From Lelliottia nimipressuralis (GTDB lineage Bacteria > Pseudomonadota > Gammaproteobacteria > Enterobacterales > Enterobacteriaceae): 64,000 nucleotides of DNA. Location of the stretch: the NCBI RefSeq assembly GCF_004115925.1, contig NZ_SDDX01000020.1, forward strand, positions 206,907-270,906, in the 5' to 3' direction. The notes under the pieces were generated by a model. The model was given only the letters and a program-made list of their open reading frames with translations, was not told where the DNA came from and made no database searches. The position numbers and the translations under genes were made by a program. Positions 1 through 8,669 of this stretch are shown here, one piece after another (position 1 is the first letter of the stretch; each line of letters starts with the position of its first letter).

Positions 1-645
1 AACGCGAAAACGCCAGATGTTAGCATCATCCACTAATATTGAATCCAGCAAAATGCATGAGTGTTTAATTAAATCATCGGGTCCGTTAATGGGACGCTTT
101 TTTATATATTCTGGCGTGGCGAAGGCGGTAACGGAATATTTGGTTAGCTGATAAGCCACCAGGCTTTCATCTTTGGGTTGTGCATAGGTAATTAAGATGT
201 CGCAGTCGTCAGGAAACGTGACGCCTTCAGATAATTCATTACGATTAGGGTTATAGGTTTTTAAACAAATACGAATATCGCCGATCTCTTCGAGAAGATG
301 GATCACATGGCGAGCGAGATAGGTGTTGATCCCTGTAGGCGCGTAAATCGTGACGCGTCCGCTTTTTTCATGTTTATAATCGGCAATAAAATTAATGAGT
401 TGATTATTTTTATCAAGTGATGCGTTGATATAAGGGAGCAGCACCTCGCCGAACTGCGTGAGCGCCAGTTGACGGGTGGTACGTTCAAAAACTTTCAAAC
501 CCACGCGGGTTTCAAAATCTGCGAGATATTTACTGACATTGGCCTGCGCCATGCCTAACAACGCGGCGGCGTCTCCGATACTGCCGGTGGCGGCAATAAC
601 AGAAATGATTTTTAACTCACGCGGCTTAATCTGTAAATTATTCAT
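1..645 (-). CDS. yiaU: LysR-family transcriptional regulator, probable YiaU (3' end outside window)
   Basis: Reading leftward from the ATG at 645, an open frame of 215 codons runs off the window edge, so the C-terminal part of the effector domain is missing. Residues about 6-65 form a LysR-type winged helix (ELKIISVIAATGSIGDAA, then QANVSKYL and the typical ERTTRQLALT wing). From about residue 90 the substrate-binding fold follows (GRVTIYAPTG, then PDDCDILITY). It is transcribed divergently from yiaT with a 118-bp gap. In E. coli a LysR gene, yiaU, occupies the same place beside yiaT. The family assignment is secure; the yiaU name rests mainly on this synteny. The target is probably yiaT and/or itself, and no effector is known to me. 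Confidence 0.75.
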   Translation of the reverse strand, partial: MNNLQIKPRELKIISVIAATGSIGDAAALLGMAQANVSKYLADFETRVGLKVFERTTRQLALTQFGEVLLPYINASLDKNNQLINFIADYKHEKSGRVTIYAPTGINTYLARHVIHLLEEIGDIRICLKTYNPNRNELSEGVTFPDDCDILITYAQPKDESLVAYQLTKYSVTAFATPEYIKKRPINGPDDLIKHSCILLDSILVDDANIWRFRV

Positions 646-763
646 CACGTACGCTCATCTATATGATTTCATATATAATATTATATAAACACATTCATTG
701 CATCGGCAAATTTGTAACCATTATTATTCGCCTCGTTTGTTAGGCATTTAATGGATACAGGGA

Positions 764-1504
764 ATGATTACTAAAAAGAATTTGCTCATCACCACAACCT
801 TATTTTTCGCTTCATCAGCAATGGCGGGTGAATTTTCATTGGGTGCGGGCGCTGTTTTCAATGAATCGCCTTACAAAGGGTATAACGAAAATACGACTGC
901 GGTTCCACTCATTAGTTATGAAGGCGATAATTTCTACGTGCGCCAGACCACCGCCGGTTGGGCGTTGTGGAAAGACAGTAAGAATGAACTCAGCCTGACG
1001 GCGTCCTGGATGCCGCTGCATTTTGATCCCGATGACAATGACGACCACGCGATGAAGCAGCTCGATGAGCGCAAAGCATCTGCATTTCTGGGAGGCGCCT
1101 ACTATCGCCACGAGCGCTGGGGTAGCCTGAAGTTTGGCGTCGCGGCGGATGCCATGGACGAAAGTGGCGGCGTGGTGGGTGAAATTTCCTACTTCCACCC
1201 GATCCGCATGGAGCGCCTGACTCTGATTCCGTCCGTGGGTGTGTTTTACTATGACGAAAGCTTCAACGACTATTACTACGGTGTTTCCGGCAAAGAGTCT
1301 CGCCACAGCGGTATGAACGAATACACTGCGGGCGATAGCTGGAACCCATACGTGGGCCTGGTCGCGAAATACAAATTGACCAATAACCTGTTCCTGAATG
1401 CCAGCGCGGTTTATACCGTGTTGCCGGATGACGTTAAAAACAGCCCAATGATCGACCGCGAAGACAGTTTCGTGCTGATGACCGGCATGAGCTGGCGCTT
1501 CTAA
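764..1504 (+). CDS. yiaT: MipA/OmpV-family outer membrane protein YiaT
   Basis: The 246-aa product has a signal peptide with probable cleavage after residue 21 (SSAMA|GEFSLG). The mature part is a beta-barrel of the MipA/OmpV family: alternating aromatic/polar strands, a YYYGVSGKES motif in the last third and a C-terminal phenylalanine (SWRF), as expected for BAM-assembled outer-membrane proteins. It resembles remembered E. coli YiaT more than MipA (NESPYKGYNENT, YEGDNFYVRQTT, DSPMIDR-like end). Its function is unknown; MipA itself scaffolds a murein-synthesising complex. It converges with the yia operon further downstream, as in E. coli, but about 5 kb of extra DNA now separates them. Confidence 0.88.
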   Translation: MITKKNLLITTTLFFASSAMAGEFSLGAGAVFNESPYKGYNENTTAVPLISYEGDNFYVRQTTAGWALWKDSKNELSLTASWMPLHFDPDDNDDHAMKQLDERKASAFLGGAYYRHERWGSLKFGVAADAMDESGGVVGEISYFHPIRMERLTLIPSVGVFYYDESFNDYYYGVSGKESRHSGMNEYTAGDSWNPYVGLVAKYKLTNNLFLNASAVYTVLPDDVKNSPMIDREDSFVLMTGMSWRF

Positions 1505-1565
1505 GTTTAAAAAGCGGTCCTCAAGGATGAGGCTGCTTCACCTGCTTTCCCGGTGGTGCTGTGCT

Positions 1566-1594
1566 TGCCCGGCCTGCGGTAGTCAGGCCGGGCA
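1566..1594. repeat. GC-rich palindrome (REP-like hairpin) downstream of yiaT
   Basis: Two perfect 11-base arms (TGCCCGGCCTG and CAGGCCGGGCA) flank a 7-base loop. The composition resembles enterobacterial REP units. It could stabilise or end the yiaT transcript, but there is no T-tract. The rest of 1505-1796 shows no gene I can support. Confidence 0.6.
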
Positions 1595-1796
1595 GGTTTA
1601 GCGTCGTCGGGTATTACGAGCCTGCTTCCACATTCTGATGTAACTCTCTCCTTTGCCTGTTCTCTTTGCGAACTCCTTTCCCGCTTTGATTTTTTGCCAC
1701 TGATGTCGCTTAGCCAATAGGTTATCGTGATCTTAAGTGCCTGGCTGGGTGTGTCACAGTCGAGGGATATCAAACAGTCAATTTGCAGGAGTGGTT

Positions 1797-2049
1797 ATGT
1801 TCTACCCGGCTTATATTCATACCGACCGCGATGGCCGCGCGAGCGGGTTTTTCCCGGATGTACCGGGGGGTTTTTGCTGGTGGAGATCAATATGCAGCAA
1901 TTTGACGGCAGAGCAGAGTGCATCAATATCACGCTCCCCCGCCGTTTATTAGTGAAAATTGACGCGTTTATTAGCGAGCATCCAAAGTTCAGCAACCGAA
2001 GCGTCTTTCTTGCCGAGGCAGCACGGCGTGTGCTGCCTGGAAGATGGTC
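1797..2049 (+). pseudogene. hicB: HicB-type antitoxin remnant with internal deletion
   Basis: From the ATG at 1797 (preceded by GCAGGAG), 24 codons read like the start of an enterobacterial HicB antitoxin (MFYPAYIHTDRDGRASGFF, then PDVPG). At about 1860, inside a run of G, the frame jumps. From about 1870 the next frame gives the C-terminal half (LLVEINMQQFDG, then CINITLPRRLLVKIDAFI and FLAEAARRVLPG). An intact homologue has about 60 residues between the two parts, so some 170-190 bases appear to be deleted. The native stop is also lost: the frame runs on to 2110 over the 3' end of the glycosidase gene. Just upstream, 1762-1796 encodes RDIKQSIC-like residues that might be the last trace of hicA, but this is weak. 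It is almost certainly nonfunctional. Confidence 0.7.
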
Positions 2050-2054
2050 AGGAT

Positions 2055-4010
2055 TTACACCTCATCCACCCATATCCGCATCTCGCCCTCGCCGCGGTTG
2101 GCCCAGCTAAACCACGGAATAAACGTTAGTGTCTGAGTGTGTGGCGCAGTGGGCGTGCGGTCGTATTGCCAGAGCGGTTGCGGCTCGGTCTCAACGGCGC
2201 GTTGTGAGATGCCGTCGGTCTGAATCAGCATCTTATGCGAGAACAACCCTTTCCCTTCGAACACGCGGAAGGTGCTGTCGGCGGGCAGCGACAGGTTATG
2301 TAACCCCGCGCCGTTATCCGCCTCTTCCAGACAATAGACCAGCGGGCCGCGCTGCAACGCCACTTTGCCTGCCTGCTGGCGCACCTGTGGATTGCCGTAT
2401 AAGCGGCGCACCGGCATCGGCAGCGTGAGGGTCACAGAATCCCCCTCCTGCCAGCGACGGGTGAGATAACAATATCCCTGACGCACGTCGCCTGTTATTG
2501 CTTCACCGTTCAGCGCTATCTGCGGGCTGGCGCACCAGTCGGGCAGACGCAGGGCGAGAGTGTGCTCAACCGCAACCGGCGAGGTGATGTCGATCTTCAC
2601 CTGCTCCTGCCACGGATAGTTGCCGCTAATACGCAGTTGCAGCTCGTGGTCCCCGACCGGAATGGCCGCGCTGTTGCCGACGTAGAGGTTGATAAACAGC
2701 GCCTCGGGGCGTGCGGTGTAGATGTAGTGCCCAAGCGAAGTCAGCACGCGGGCGATATTCGGCGGACAGCAGGCGCAGCCGAACCAGCGCTGGCGAATCG
2801 GTTTCACGTGATCATAGATATGGTTGAAAGCCAGCGTTTTAGGATGGACCTCCAGCGGGTTCACGTAGAAAAAGTGTTTACCGTCCAGCGCCATGCCGCC
2901 CAGCACGGTGTTGTATAACGCGCGCTCCATGACGTCGGCATACTGGCTATCCGCTTCCATCTCCAGCATCCGGCGGGCAAACATCATCAGGCCAATCGAG
3001 GCGCAACTTTCGGCATAGACCGTATCATTGGGCAGATCGTAGTCGCTGCTGAAGGCCTCGCCGCTGCTCTGCGAGCCAATTCCGCCCGTAATATAGAGCT
3101 GCCGTTGCACCATATTATTCCAAAGACGCAGGCAGTCCTGACGTTTGCTTTCATCACCGCTCAGCCGCGCAAGGTGCGCCACGCCGGTCATCAGATAGAC
3201 AAAACGCACGGCGTGCCCGATGGCGGTTTGCTGCTCCGCGAGAGGCTGATGCGCCTGACTATAGGCTTTATCTTTGACCATCCACGCCGGGCCGTAGTTG
3301 TGCCAGTGCGATGTTCTGCCGCGCTTTTCGTATTCGATATCGTAAAAATGCGGCTGCGCGCCGCGCTCTTCGACGAAATATTTCACCAGCGCCAGATAGC
3401 GTGGCTCCTGGGTGACGTCATACAGGCGCATTAACGCCAGCTCGATTTCCGGGTGGCCGGGATAGCCGTGCAGCTGGTTTTCTCCGGGGCCAAACACGCG
3501 GTCGATATGATCGGCCAGTTTGCAGACCACGTCTAACAGTGCGCGTTTTCCGGTGCCCTGGAAGTACGCCACGCCCGCCTCGATCATATGCCCGGCGCAG
3601 TACAGTTCGTGGCACTCTGCGAGATTAGTCCAGCGTTCGCCAGGTGCTTTCACGGTGAAATAGGTATTCAGATAGCCATCGTCACATTGGGCAGCGGCCA
3701 CCAGTTCAATGACCTCGTCGGCGGTTTTCTCAAGTTCAGGATCGGGTTTCTGGCACAGGGACCACGCCACGGCTTCGAGCCATTTGGCGACATCGCTGTC
3801 CTGGAAAACCATGCCGTAAAATTCCCCTTCTTCCCGCCCGGCAGCGATCCGGAAATTGGTGATGGCGTGACTCGGCTCCGCTTCGGCGATGCGGTCGTTT
3901 AGCGCATCCCACTGATAGGGAATGACCACATCCCGTACCAGCTGTTGATACTGGCCGAGGAACGGATCGTTAATTTTGAGCTTATGCAGGTCGGGTTCCA
4001 TGATGGACAT
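2055..4010 (-). CDS. GH127 beta-L-arabinofuranosidase
   Basis: The 651-aa product has the full-length architecture of glycoside hydrolase family 127 (formerly DUF1680; type enzyme HypBA1). This family removes terminal beta-L-arabinofuranosyl residues from plant arabino-oligosaccharides using a zinc-bound cysteine nucleophile. The expected active-site set is visible at almost the type-enzyme numbers: Glu318 (acid/base, in SSGEAFSSDYDLPND), Glu334 and Cys336 (YAESCASIGL), and Cys414-Cys415 (FGCACCPPN), with Cys414 the predicted nucleophile. The catalytic (alpha/alpha)6 barrel covers about residues 15-430, followed by beta-domains. There is no signal peptide, so it acts in the cytoplasm on imported sugar. 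The stop lies 10 bases from the end of the upstream symporter gene's transcript unit, and the two form an operon. The start at 4010 has a GGAGAACAAC leader; Met4 is an alternative. Confidence 0.9.
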   Translation of the reverse strand: MSIMEPDLHKLKINDPFLGQYQQLVRDVVIPYQWDALNDRIAEAEPSHAITNFRIAAGREEGEFYGMVFQDSDVAKWLEAVAWSLCQKPDPELEKTADEVIELVAAAQCDDGYLNTYFTVKAPGERWTNLAECHELYCAGHMIEAGVAYFQGTGKRALLDVVCKLADHIDRVFGPGENQLHGYPGHPEIELALMRLYDVTQEPRYLALVKYFVEERGAQPHFYDIEYEKRGRTSHWHNYGPAWMVKDKAYSQAHQPLAEQQTAIGHAVRFVYLMTGVAHLARLSGDESKRQDCLRLWNNMVQRQLYITGGIGSQSSGEAFSSDYDLPNDTVYAESCASIGLMMFARRMLEMEADSQYADVMERALYNTVLGGMALDGKHFFYVNPLEVHPKTLAFNHIYDHVKPIRQRWFGCACCPPNIARVLTSLGHYIYTARPEALFINLYVGNSAAIPVGDHELQLRISGNYPWQEQVKIDITSPVAVEHTLALRLPDWCASPQIALNGEAITGDVRQGYCYLTRRWQEGDSVTLTLPMPVRRLYGNPQVRQQAGKVALQRGPLVYCLEEADNGAGLHNLSLPADSTFRVFEGKGLFSHKMLIQTDGISQRAVETEPQPLWQYDRTPTAPHTQTLTFIPWFSWANRGEGEMRIWVDEV

Positions 4011-4020
4011 GTTGTTCTCC

Positions 4021-5421
4021 TCAGGACTGAACGTGACGCTGGCGCAGATCGGTAGAGATGCGCGACATCATCGGATTAGTGAGTCTGCACCAGCGTATTG
4101 AAAGGGCCAGCAGCAGGTGGAAAAGGGCGGGCAGCAGCGTTTCCATGGTGGTGATGCCAGAAAGCGAAGCCGGGGTCTGGTTGCCCGCACCGGGCTGATA
4201 GGCGACGAAGATAAAGACCAGGCTGATGATCCCGGCACTTGAGGCCCACGCCAGCTTGATGAAAAAGAGGTTAAAGGCGAAGTTCATCCCTGACGAGCGC
4301 ACGCCGGTTTTCCATTCGCCGTAGTCGTCGGCGAAGGCCATCAGCGAGAAGTGCAACGGCAGCGTAAAGCCGAGGATCACGCCGTTGCCCAAAATCACTG
4401 CCAGCCACAGGGTTTGATACGCCGGGCCAGTTGGCAGGAACCACATGGCGAATGCCAGTGCGGCCAGCACCAGGTTGGTGGTGTAGTACAGTTTCACCGT
4501 ATCAATACGACGGGTGAGCGGGCTGACGATCACCGCACCGAGAATGGCGGCAAAGGTCACCATGGTGAAGAACAGCGACGTATAGGCAGTGCTGCCCTGT
4601 AGCACGTAGGTGATGAAGTACATGTACCCGCCGCCGCGAATGTTAAAGACGTTAATCAGCAGGAAAGACATCACCAGCATCAATAGCAGCTGATCGTTGT
4701 TACGCAGCCCGGCCAGATGTTCGCGCAGGGTAAAGCGCCCCATCAGGGCCAGCGGGACGCGCTCGCGTACCCAGAAGAAACAGCACAGGAACATCACCAC
4801 CGCGATGGCGCACAGCACGCCGACACCCAGCTGATAGCCCTGCGCAACGTTGCCCTGGCCCAGCGCCGCGACCAGCCACGGCAGGCCTACGGAGACCAAA
4901 AAGCCTGCCACGCCGCACAGCACAAAGCGCCAGGACTGGCAGGAGATCACCTCGCTGTGGCGGGTAGTCATGGTGTTGATCAGCGCGCAGTAGGGCACGT
5001 TGATGGCGGTATAGCCGACGGAAAGCAGCAGATAGGTGCCGAACGCCCAGGCGATTTTCACCCCCATGCTGGCTTCTGGCACGGTGAACGTCAGGACGCC
5101 GATAATCCCGATCGGGAAGGCGATCCACAGCTGCCACGGGCGAAAGCGCCCCCAGCGGCTCTGGGTACGGTCGGCAATCACCCCCATGATGGGGTCAGAA
5201 ACGGCATCAAATACGCGCAGGGCAATAAACAACGTACCGACCAGCGCTGGCGTCAGGCCAAAGACATCGGTATAGAAAAAAGTAAGGAAGTTCATGATCA
5301 GGCAGGTAATTACCGTCCCGCCAGCATCACCCAGGCCGTAGCCAATCTTCTCGCGCACTGACAGGCGCTCGTCGGCGGCCTGTTGTACGACATCGGTTTG
5401 CGTAATCGGAGTGGAAGTCAT
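4021..5421 (-). CDS. GPH-family sugar:cation symporter
   Basis: The 466-aa protein has about 12 predicted transmembrane helices and belongs to the glycoside-pentoside-hexuronide (MelB/XylP-like) branch of the major facilitator superfamily. Family marks include the N-terminal [11 protein letters not shown], the first-loop [18 protein letters not shown] and the GRFRPWQLW segment. It probably imports an arabinose-containing oligosaccharide with H+ or Na+ for the GH127 enzyme encoded 10 bp downstream. The start at 5421 follows GGAGTTATCGA. The substrate is inferred from the neighbour only. Confidence 0.88.
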   Translation of the reverse strand: MTSTPITQTDVVQQAADERLSVREKIGYGLGDAGGTVITCLIMNFLTFFYTDVFGLTPALVGTLFIALRVFDAVSDPIMGVIADRTQSRWGRFRPWQLWIAFPIGIIGVLTFTVPEASMGVKIAWAFGTYLLLSVGYTAINVPYCALINTMTTRHSEVISCQSWRFVLCGVAGFLVSVGLPWLVAALGQGNVAQGYQLGVGVLCAIAVVMFLCCFFWVRERVPLALMGRFTLREHLAGLRNNDQLLLMLVMSFLLINVFNIRGGGYMYFITYVLQGSTAYTSLFFTMVTFAAILGAVIVSPLTRRIDTVKLYYTTNLVLAALAFAMWFLPTGPAYQTLWLAVILGNGVILGFTLPLHFSLMAFADDYGEWKTGVRSSGMNFAFNLFFIKLAWASSAGIISLVFIFVAYQPGAGNQTPASLSGITTMETLLPALFHLLLALSIRWCRLTNPMMSRISTDLRQRHVQS

Positions 5422-5644
5422 TCGATAACTCCTCGTGAAGGGGATTTTATTATGTTCTGCAAGGTACCCAATTCATTCTGCACTGAAAGTCAGCGCCAAC
5501 AAGGGAAGGGAAAAGTATAAAAAGATGACGATTCCGACCTGATGATGAAAATGTGATTTCGATCTGGCGAAAATACAATTATTCATTAATAATCAATGTG
5601 AAAGGTGATTATCAATAGAGTTTAAAGCGGGAAATTGAATACCG

Positions 5645-6463
5645 ATGCTCGAATTATCCATAGCGCTTCCGATTCACGTTCAAAACGGCGGGTTATTTAT
5701 TTCCCGGGGCGTTGGGCGTCATCCCGCCCGTAAATTAACCTCGTGGGAAATCATCTTTGTCGAAAAAGGGACGTTAACGATTCAGGAGGAAAATACGGTT
5801 TTCGAGGTAAAAGCGGGTGAGAGTTTGGTTTTATGGCCCAACCGTCGCCACGTGGGAACCGAAGATTTCCCGGCCGATTTGCGGTTTTACTGGCTGCATT
5901 TTGACGTTGCGGCTGAGCCGCACAGGCCAGACGCTTTTACGCAGCTCGCCATCGAACAACATTGCCGTGTTCGTGAGGCTTCTTATGTGGTGTCTCTTTT
6001 CCGTCAGTTCCTGACGGAGCAGGAGAAATTACAGCGAAGCGTGGCGCTGGAATTAATGCTGCTGCTGATTTTGGAGCAAATTTCGTTTTCGGTGGGAAAC
6101 GAGGAAATTCAGGACGAAGCAGGCACGTCGATCGCGTGGAGAGCCAAACAAATTATCCGCACGCAATTTCATCTGCCCCTTTCGACCTCGCAGCTGGCAA
6201 AAGAGCTGCACTGTAATGCGGATTATCTGGGGCGCGTGTTTCGTCGCACCTTTCATTTAACGTTGACCGAGGCGATCCATCGCCAGCGCGTCCGCTCAGC
6301 GGAGAAACTGCTGCTTGATGACGCGTCCTCACTTACGGAGGTGGCCAATCGCTGCGGCTTTAATGATGTCGGGTATTTTCGCCAGATCTTTCGCAAACAC
6401 ACCGGACTAACACCCGCCGTCTGGAAACGGCGGTATTGTAAGGAGCATATTAATTCCGGCTGA
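5645..6463 (+). CDS. AraC-family transcriptional regulator with cupin sensor
   Basis: The 272-aa protein has an N-terminal cupin-type sugar-sensing domain (about residues 10-110, with WEIIFVEKGTLTI and GESLVLWPNRRH) and a C-terminal pair of AraC helix-turn-helices (about 165-265; the second HTH carries VANRCGFNDVGYFRQIFRKHTGLTP). It is divergent from the symporter/GH127 pair across a 223-bp AT-rich interval (5422-5644), so it is the likely local activator responding to the imported arabinoside or L-arabinose. Its 3' end abuts the sgbE stop codon tail-to-tail with no spacer. I recognise no specific named homologue. Confidence 0.85.
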   Translation: MLELSIALPIHVQNGGLFISRGVGRHPARKLTSWEIIFVEKGTLTIQEENTVFEVKAGESLVLWPNRRHVGTEDFPADLRFYWLHFDVAAEPHRPDAFTQLAIEQHCRVREASYVVSLFRQFLTEQEKLQRSVALELMLLLILEQISFSVGNEEIQDEAGTSIAWRAKQIIRTQFHLPLSTSQLAKELHCNADYLGRVFRRTFHLTLTEAIHRQRVRSAEKLLLDDASSLTEVANRCGFNDVGYFRQIFRKHTGLTPAVWKRRYCKEHINSG

Positions 6464-7159
6464 TCACTGGCCGTAATAGGCATTCGCCCCGTGCTTGCGC
6501 AGGTAGTGTTTATCCAGTAGCTCTTGTTGCATGACCGGCAGCTGCGGCGTCAGCTGGCGCGAGAAAAGTCCCATATAAGCGCACTCCTCCAGCACCACGG
6601 CGTTATGGACCGCATCGGCGGCATCTTTACCCCAGGCAAACGGACCATGGGAGTGGACCAGCACGGCGGGGATCTGCATCGGGCTTAGATCGCGCTCTTC
6701 AAAGGTTTTGATGATCACCTCCCCAGTCTGATACTCATATTCGCCCGCAATTTCTGCGGGCGTCATCAGCCGCGTGCAGGGAATATCGCCATAGAAATAG
6801 TCCGCATGGGTGGTGCCCCAGGCGGGGAGATCCAGCCCGGCCTGGGACCAGATAGTCGCGTGACGCGAGTGGGTGTGGACGATGCCGCCAATCTCCGGGT
6901 AGCGGCGATAAAGCGCCAGATGCGTCGGCGTGTCGGACGATGGCTTTTTGCTGCCTTCCACCACCTTGCCGGTGGCGATCTCCACCACCACCATGTCGTC
7001 TGCGGTCATGACGTCATACTCGACGCCAGAGGGTTTGATGACCATCAGGCCGCTTTCGCGATCGACTGCACTGACGTTGCCCCAGGTAAATGTCACCAGC
7101 TGGTGGGCGGGCAGCGCCAGGTTAGCGGCCAGGACTTCCGCTTTGAGTTGCTCTAGCAT
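6464..7159 (-). CDS. sgbE: L-ribulose-5-phosphate 4-epimerase (SgbE/AraD family)
   Basis: The enzyme interconverts L-ribulose 5-phosphate and D-xylulose 5-phosphate, the last step of the yia pathway into the pentose phosphate route. The start at 7159 gives 231 aa, the exact SgbE/AraD/UlaF length; upstream in-frame codons lie inside sgbU. Class II aldolase-like zinc ligands are at the canonical numbers: His95 and His97 (HTHSRH) and His171 (HSHGPFAWG), with Asp76 and Asp120 conserved. The gene overlaps the end of sgbU by 7 bp, and upstream genes place it last in the yia operon. The name sgbE, rather than araD or ulaF, is taken from the locus. Confidence 0.93.
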   Translation of the reverse strand: MLEQLKAEVLAANLALPAHQLVTFTWGNVSAVDRESGLMVIKPSGVEYDVMTADDMVVVEIATGKVVEGSKKPSSDTPTHLALYRRYPEIGGIVHTHSRHATIWSQAGLDLPAWGTTHADYFYGDIPCTRLMTPAEIAGEYEYQTGEVIIKTFEERDLSPMQIPAVLVHSHGPFAWGKDAADAVHNAVVLEECAYMGLFSRQLTPQLPVMQQELLDKHYLRKHGANAYYGQ

Positions 7160-8013
7160 GTCATGCCTCCTTCCTGCATGCGGGCTTCGATCCAGCGCCG
7201 CGCTTCGATAATTTCCAGTACCGGCTCTTTCGCTTTTTCGGTCCACATTTCGATTAAAAATGCCCCGCGATAGTTGAGCTGATTCAGGGTGTTGAATACG
7301 CCGACGAAATCGACGCAGCCCTCGCCAAACGGCACATCGCGAAACTGTCCCGGGCTTTGTTCGGTAACGGGCTGCGTGTCTTTCAGGTGGATGGCGGCGA
7401 TTCGGTCGATGCCGAGGGTCAGCTCGGCGGTGACATCGTTGCCCCAGGCACTCAGGTTGCCCACATCCGGATAGACGCTAAACCACGGCGAGGCGAGCAT
7501 CTCATCCCACTTTTTCCACTTGCTGATGGAGTTCATGAACGCGGTATCCATGATCTCCACTGCCAGCATCACCTGCGCGGCGGCGGCCTGTTCCACCGCC
7601 CACGCCAGCCCTTCGGCAAAACGCTGCTGCGTGCCCGCGTCGTGCTCTTCGTAATAGACGTCGTAACCCGCCAGCTGGATGGTGCGGATCCCCAGATCGC
7701 GCGCCAGTTTGATCGCTTTGGTCATGATCTCGCGGGCGCGCTGGCGCACGGTTTCATCGCGGCTGCCAAACGGAAAACGGCGGTGCGCCGACAGGCACAT
7801 GGACGGAATGGCGACGCCGGTTTCCAGCATGGCTTCGACCAGCGAGGCGCGCTGCGTGGTGCTCCACTCCAGCCGTGAGAGGCGCTCGTCGGTTTCATCC
7901 ACCGACATTTCGACGAAATCAAAGCCGCAGCTTTTGGCTAACACCAGACGCTCCGGCCAGGAGAGATCCTTCGACAGCGCTTTCTCATAAATCCCTAACG
8001 GATGCTGACGCAT
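7153..8013 (-). CDS. sgbU: L-xylulose-5-phosphate 3-epimerase (SgbU/UlaE type)
   Basis: The 286-aa TIM-barrel epimerase matches the E. coli SgbU length and converts L-xylulose 5-phosphate to L-ribulose 5-phosphate. Xylose-isomerase-like (AP-endonuclease fold) metal ligands are visible: VEIMD at the third barrel strand, [18 protein letters not shown] and a late glutamate in FLIEMW. It sits 2 bp downstream of sgbH and overlaps sgbE by 7 bp, consistent with tight translational coupling of sgbH-sgbU-sgbE. Confidence 0.93.
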   Translation of the reverse strand: MRQHPLGIYEKALSKDLSWPERLVLAKSCGFDFVEMSVDETDERLSRLEWSTTQRASLVEAMLETGVAIPSMCLSAHRRFPFGSRDETVRQRAREIMTKAIKLARDLGIRTIQLAGYDVYYEEHDAGTQQRFAEGLAWAVEQAAAAQVMLAVEIMDTAFMNSISKWKKWDEMLASPWFSVYPDVGNLSAWGNDVTAELTLGIDRIAAIHLKDTQPVTEQSPGQFRDVPFGEGCVDFVGVFNTLNQLNYRGAFLIEMWTEKAKEPVLEIIEARRWIEARMQEGGMTC

Positions 8014-8015
8014 GG

Positions 8016-8669
8016 TTATTCTCCCCAGATTTCGCGGATTTGCGTGTGGAACGCCTGTGCCACCTGTGGTGGGTTAGCGGCCCCTGCCAACGCCCGTCCG
8101 GCGATAAAGGCTTTGACGTTAATCTCCCGGAACAGCGGTAAATCCGCCGGGGTGATGCCGCCGGTGATAGAAAGCTGCAGGCCGATATCCGACAGGGCTT
8201 TCATCCTTGTGAGATCCTCTTCTCCCCACTGCTGGCCGCAGGCCTGGGCGTCGCGCCCACGGTGATAAATCGCCTGTTTAACTCCAACGCGGTGCCACGC
8301 GCGGGCGTCGTCCAGCGTCCAGTTGCCAAACAGCTCCATCTGGATTTCACATCCGCGTGCGGCAGCCACCGCGTGGCCTTTTTCAACGGTTGCCAGCGGT
8401 GCGGCGCAGATGATGGTCATCCAGTTTGCGCCCGCATCAAAGGCCTGCTGCGCCAGCGTTTCACCGGCATCAGCCACTTTCCAGTCGGCGACGATGATTT
8501 TGTCCTGGCACTGCTGGCGCAACGCGCGGACGGCTGAAAGGCCTTCCGTCAGGCACAAAATGGTGCCCGCTTCGACGATATCGACATGGTCGTGCAGCAG
8601 CGAGACATCGCGCTGGGCGGCCTTAAGGCTGGTGTGGTCGAGCGCCAGCTGCAGTAATGGTCGGCTCAT
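8016..8669 (-). CDS. sgbH: 3-keto-L-gulonate-6-phosphate decarboxylase
   Basis: The 217-aa product belongs to the orotidine-phosphate-decarboxylase suprafamily and decarboxylates 3-keto-L-gulonate 6-phosphate to L-xylulose 5-phosphate. The active-site residues are at the usual numbers: Asp11 (ALDHTSL), Glu33 (DIVEAGT), then Asp62, Lys64 and Asp67 (ADWKVADAG), the Mg2+/catalytic set of the family. The start codon overlaps the lyxK stop in an ATGA (8666-8669). If lyxK is really frameshifted, the ribosome that normally terminates there would be missing from this coupling, which could lower sgbH translation. Confidence 0.93.
   Translation of the reverse strand: MSRPLLQLALDHTSLKAAQRDVSLLHDHVDIVEAGTILCLTEGLSAVRALRQQCQDKIIVADWKVADAGETLAQQAFDAGANWMTIICAAPLATVEKGHAVAAARGCEIQMELFGNWTLDDARAWHRVGVKQAIYHRGRDAQACGQQWGEEDLTRMKALSDIGLQLSITGGITPADLPLFREINVKAFIAGRALAGAANPPQVAQAFHTQIREIWGE

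Noticed and set aside
1505..1796. Open frames between yiaT and the hicB remnant
   Set aside because: They lack ribosome sites and recognisable motifs; one is the mirror of the palindrome region.
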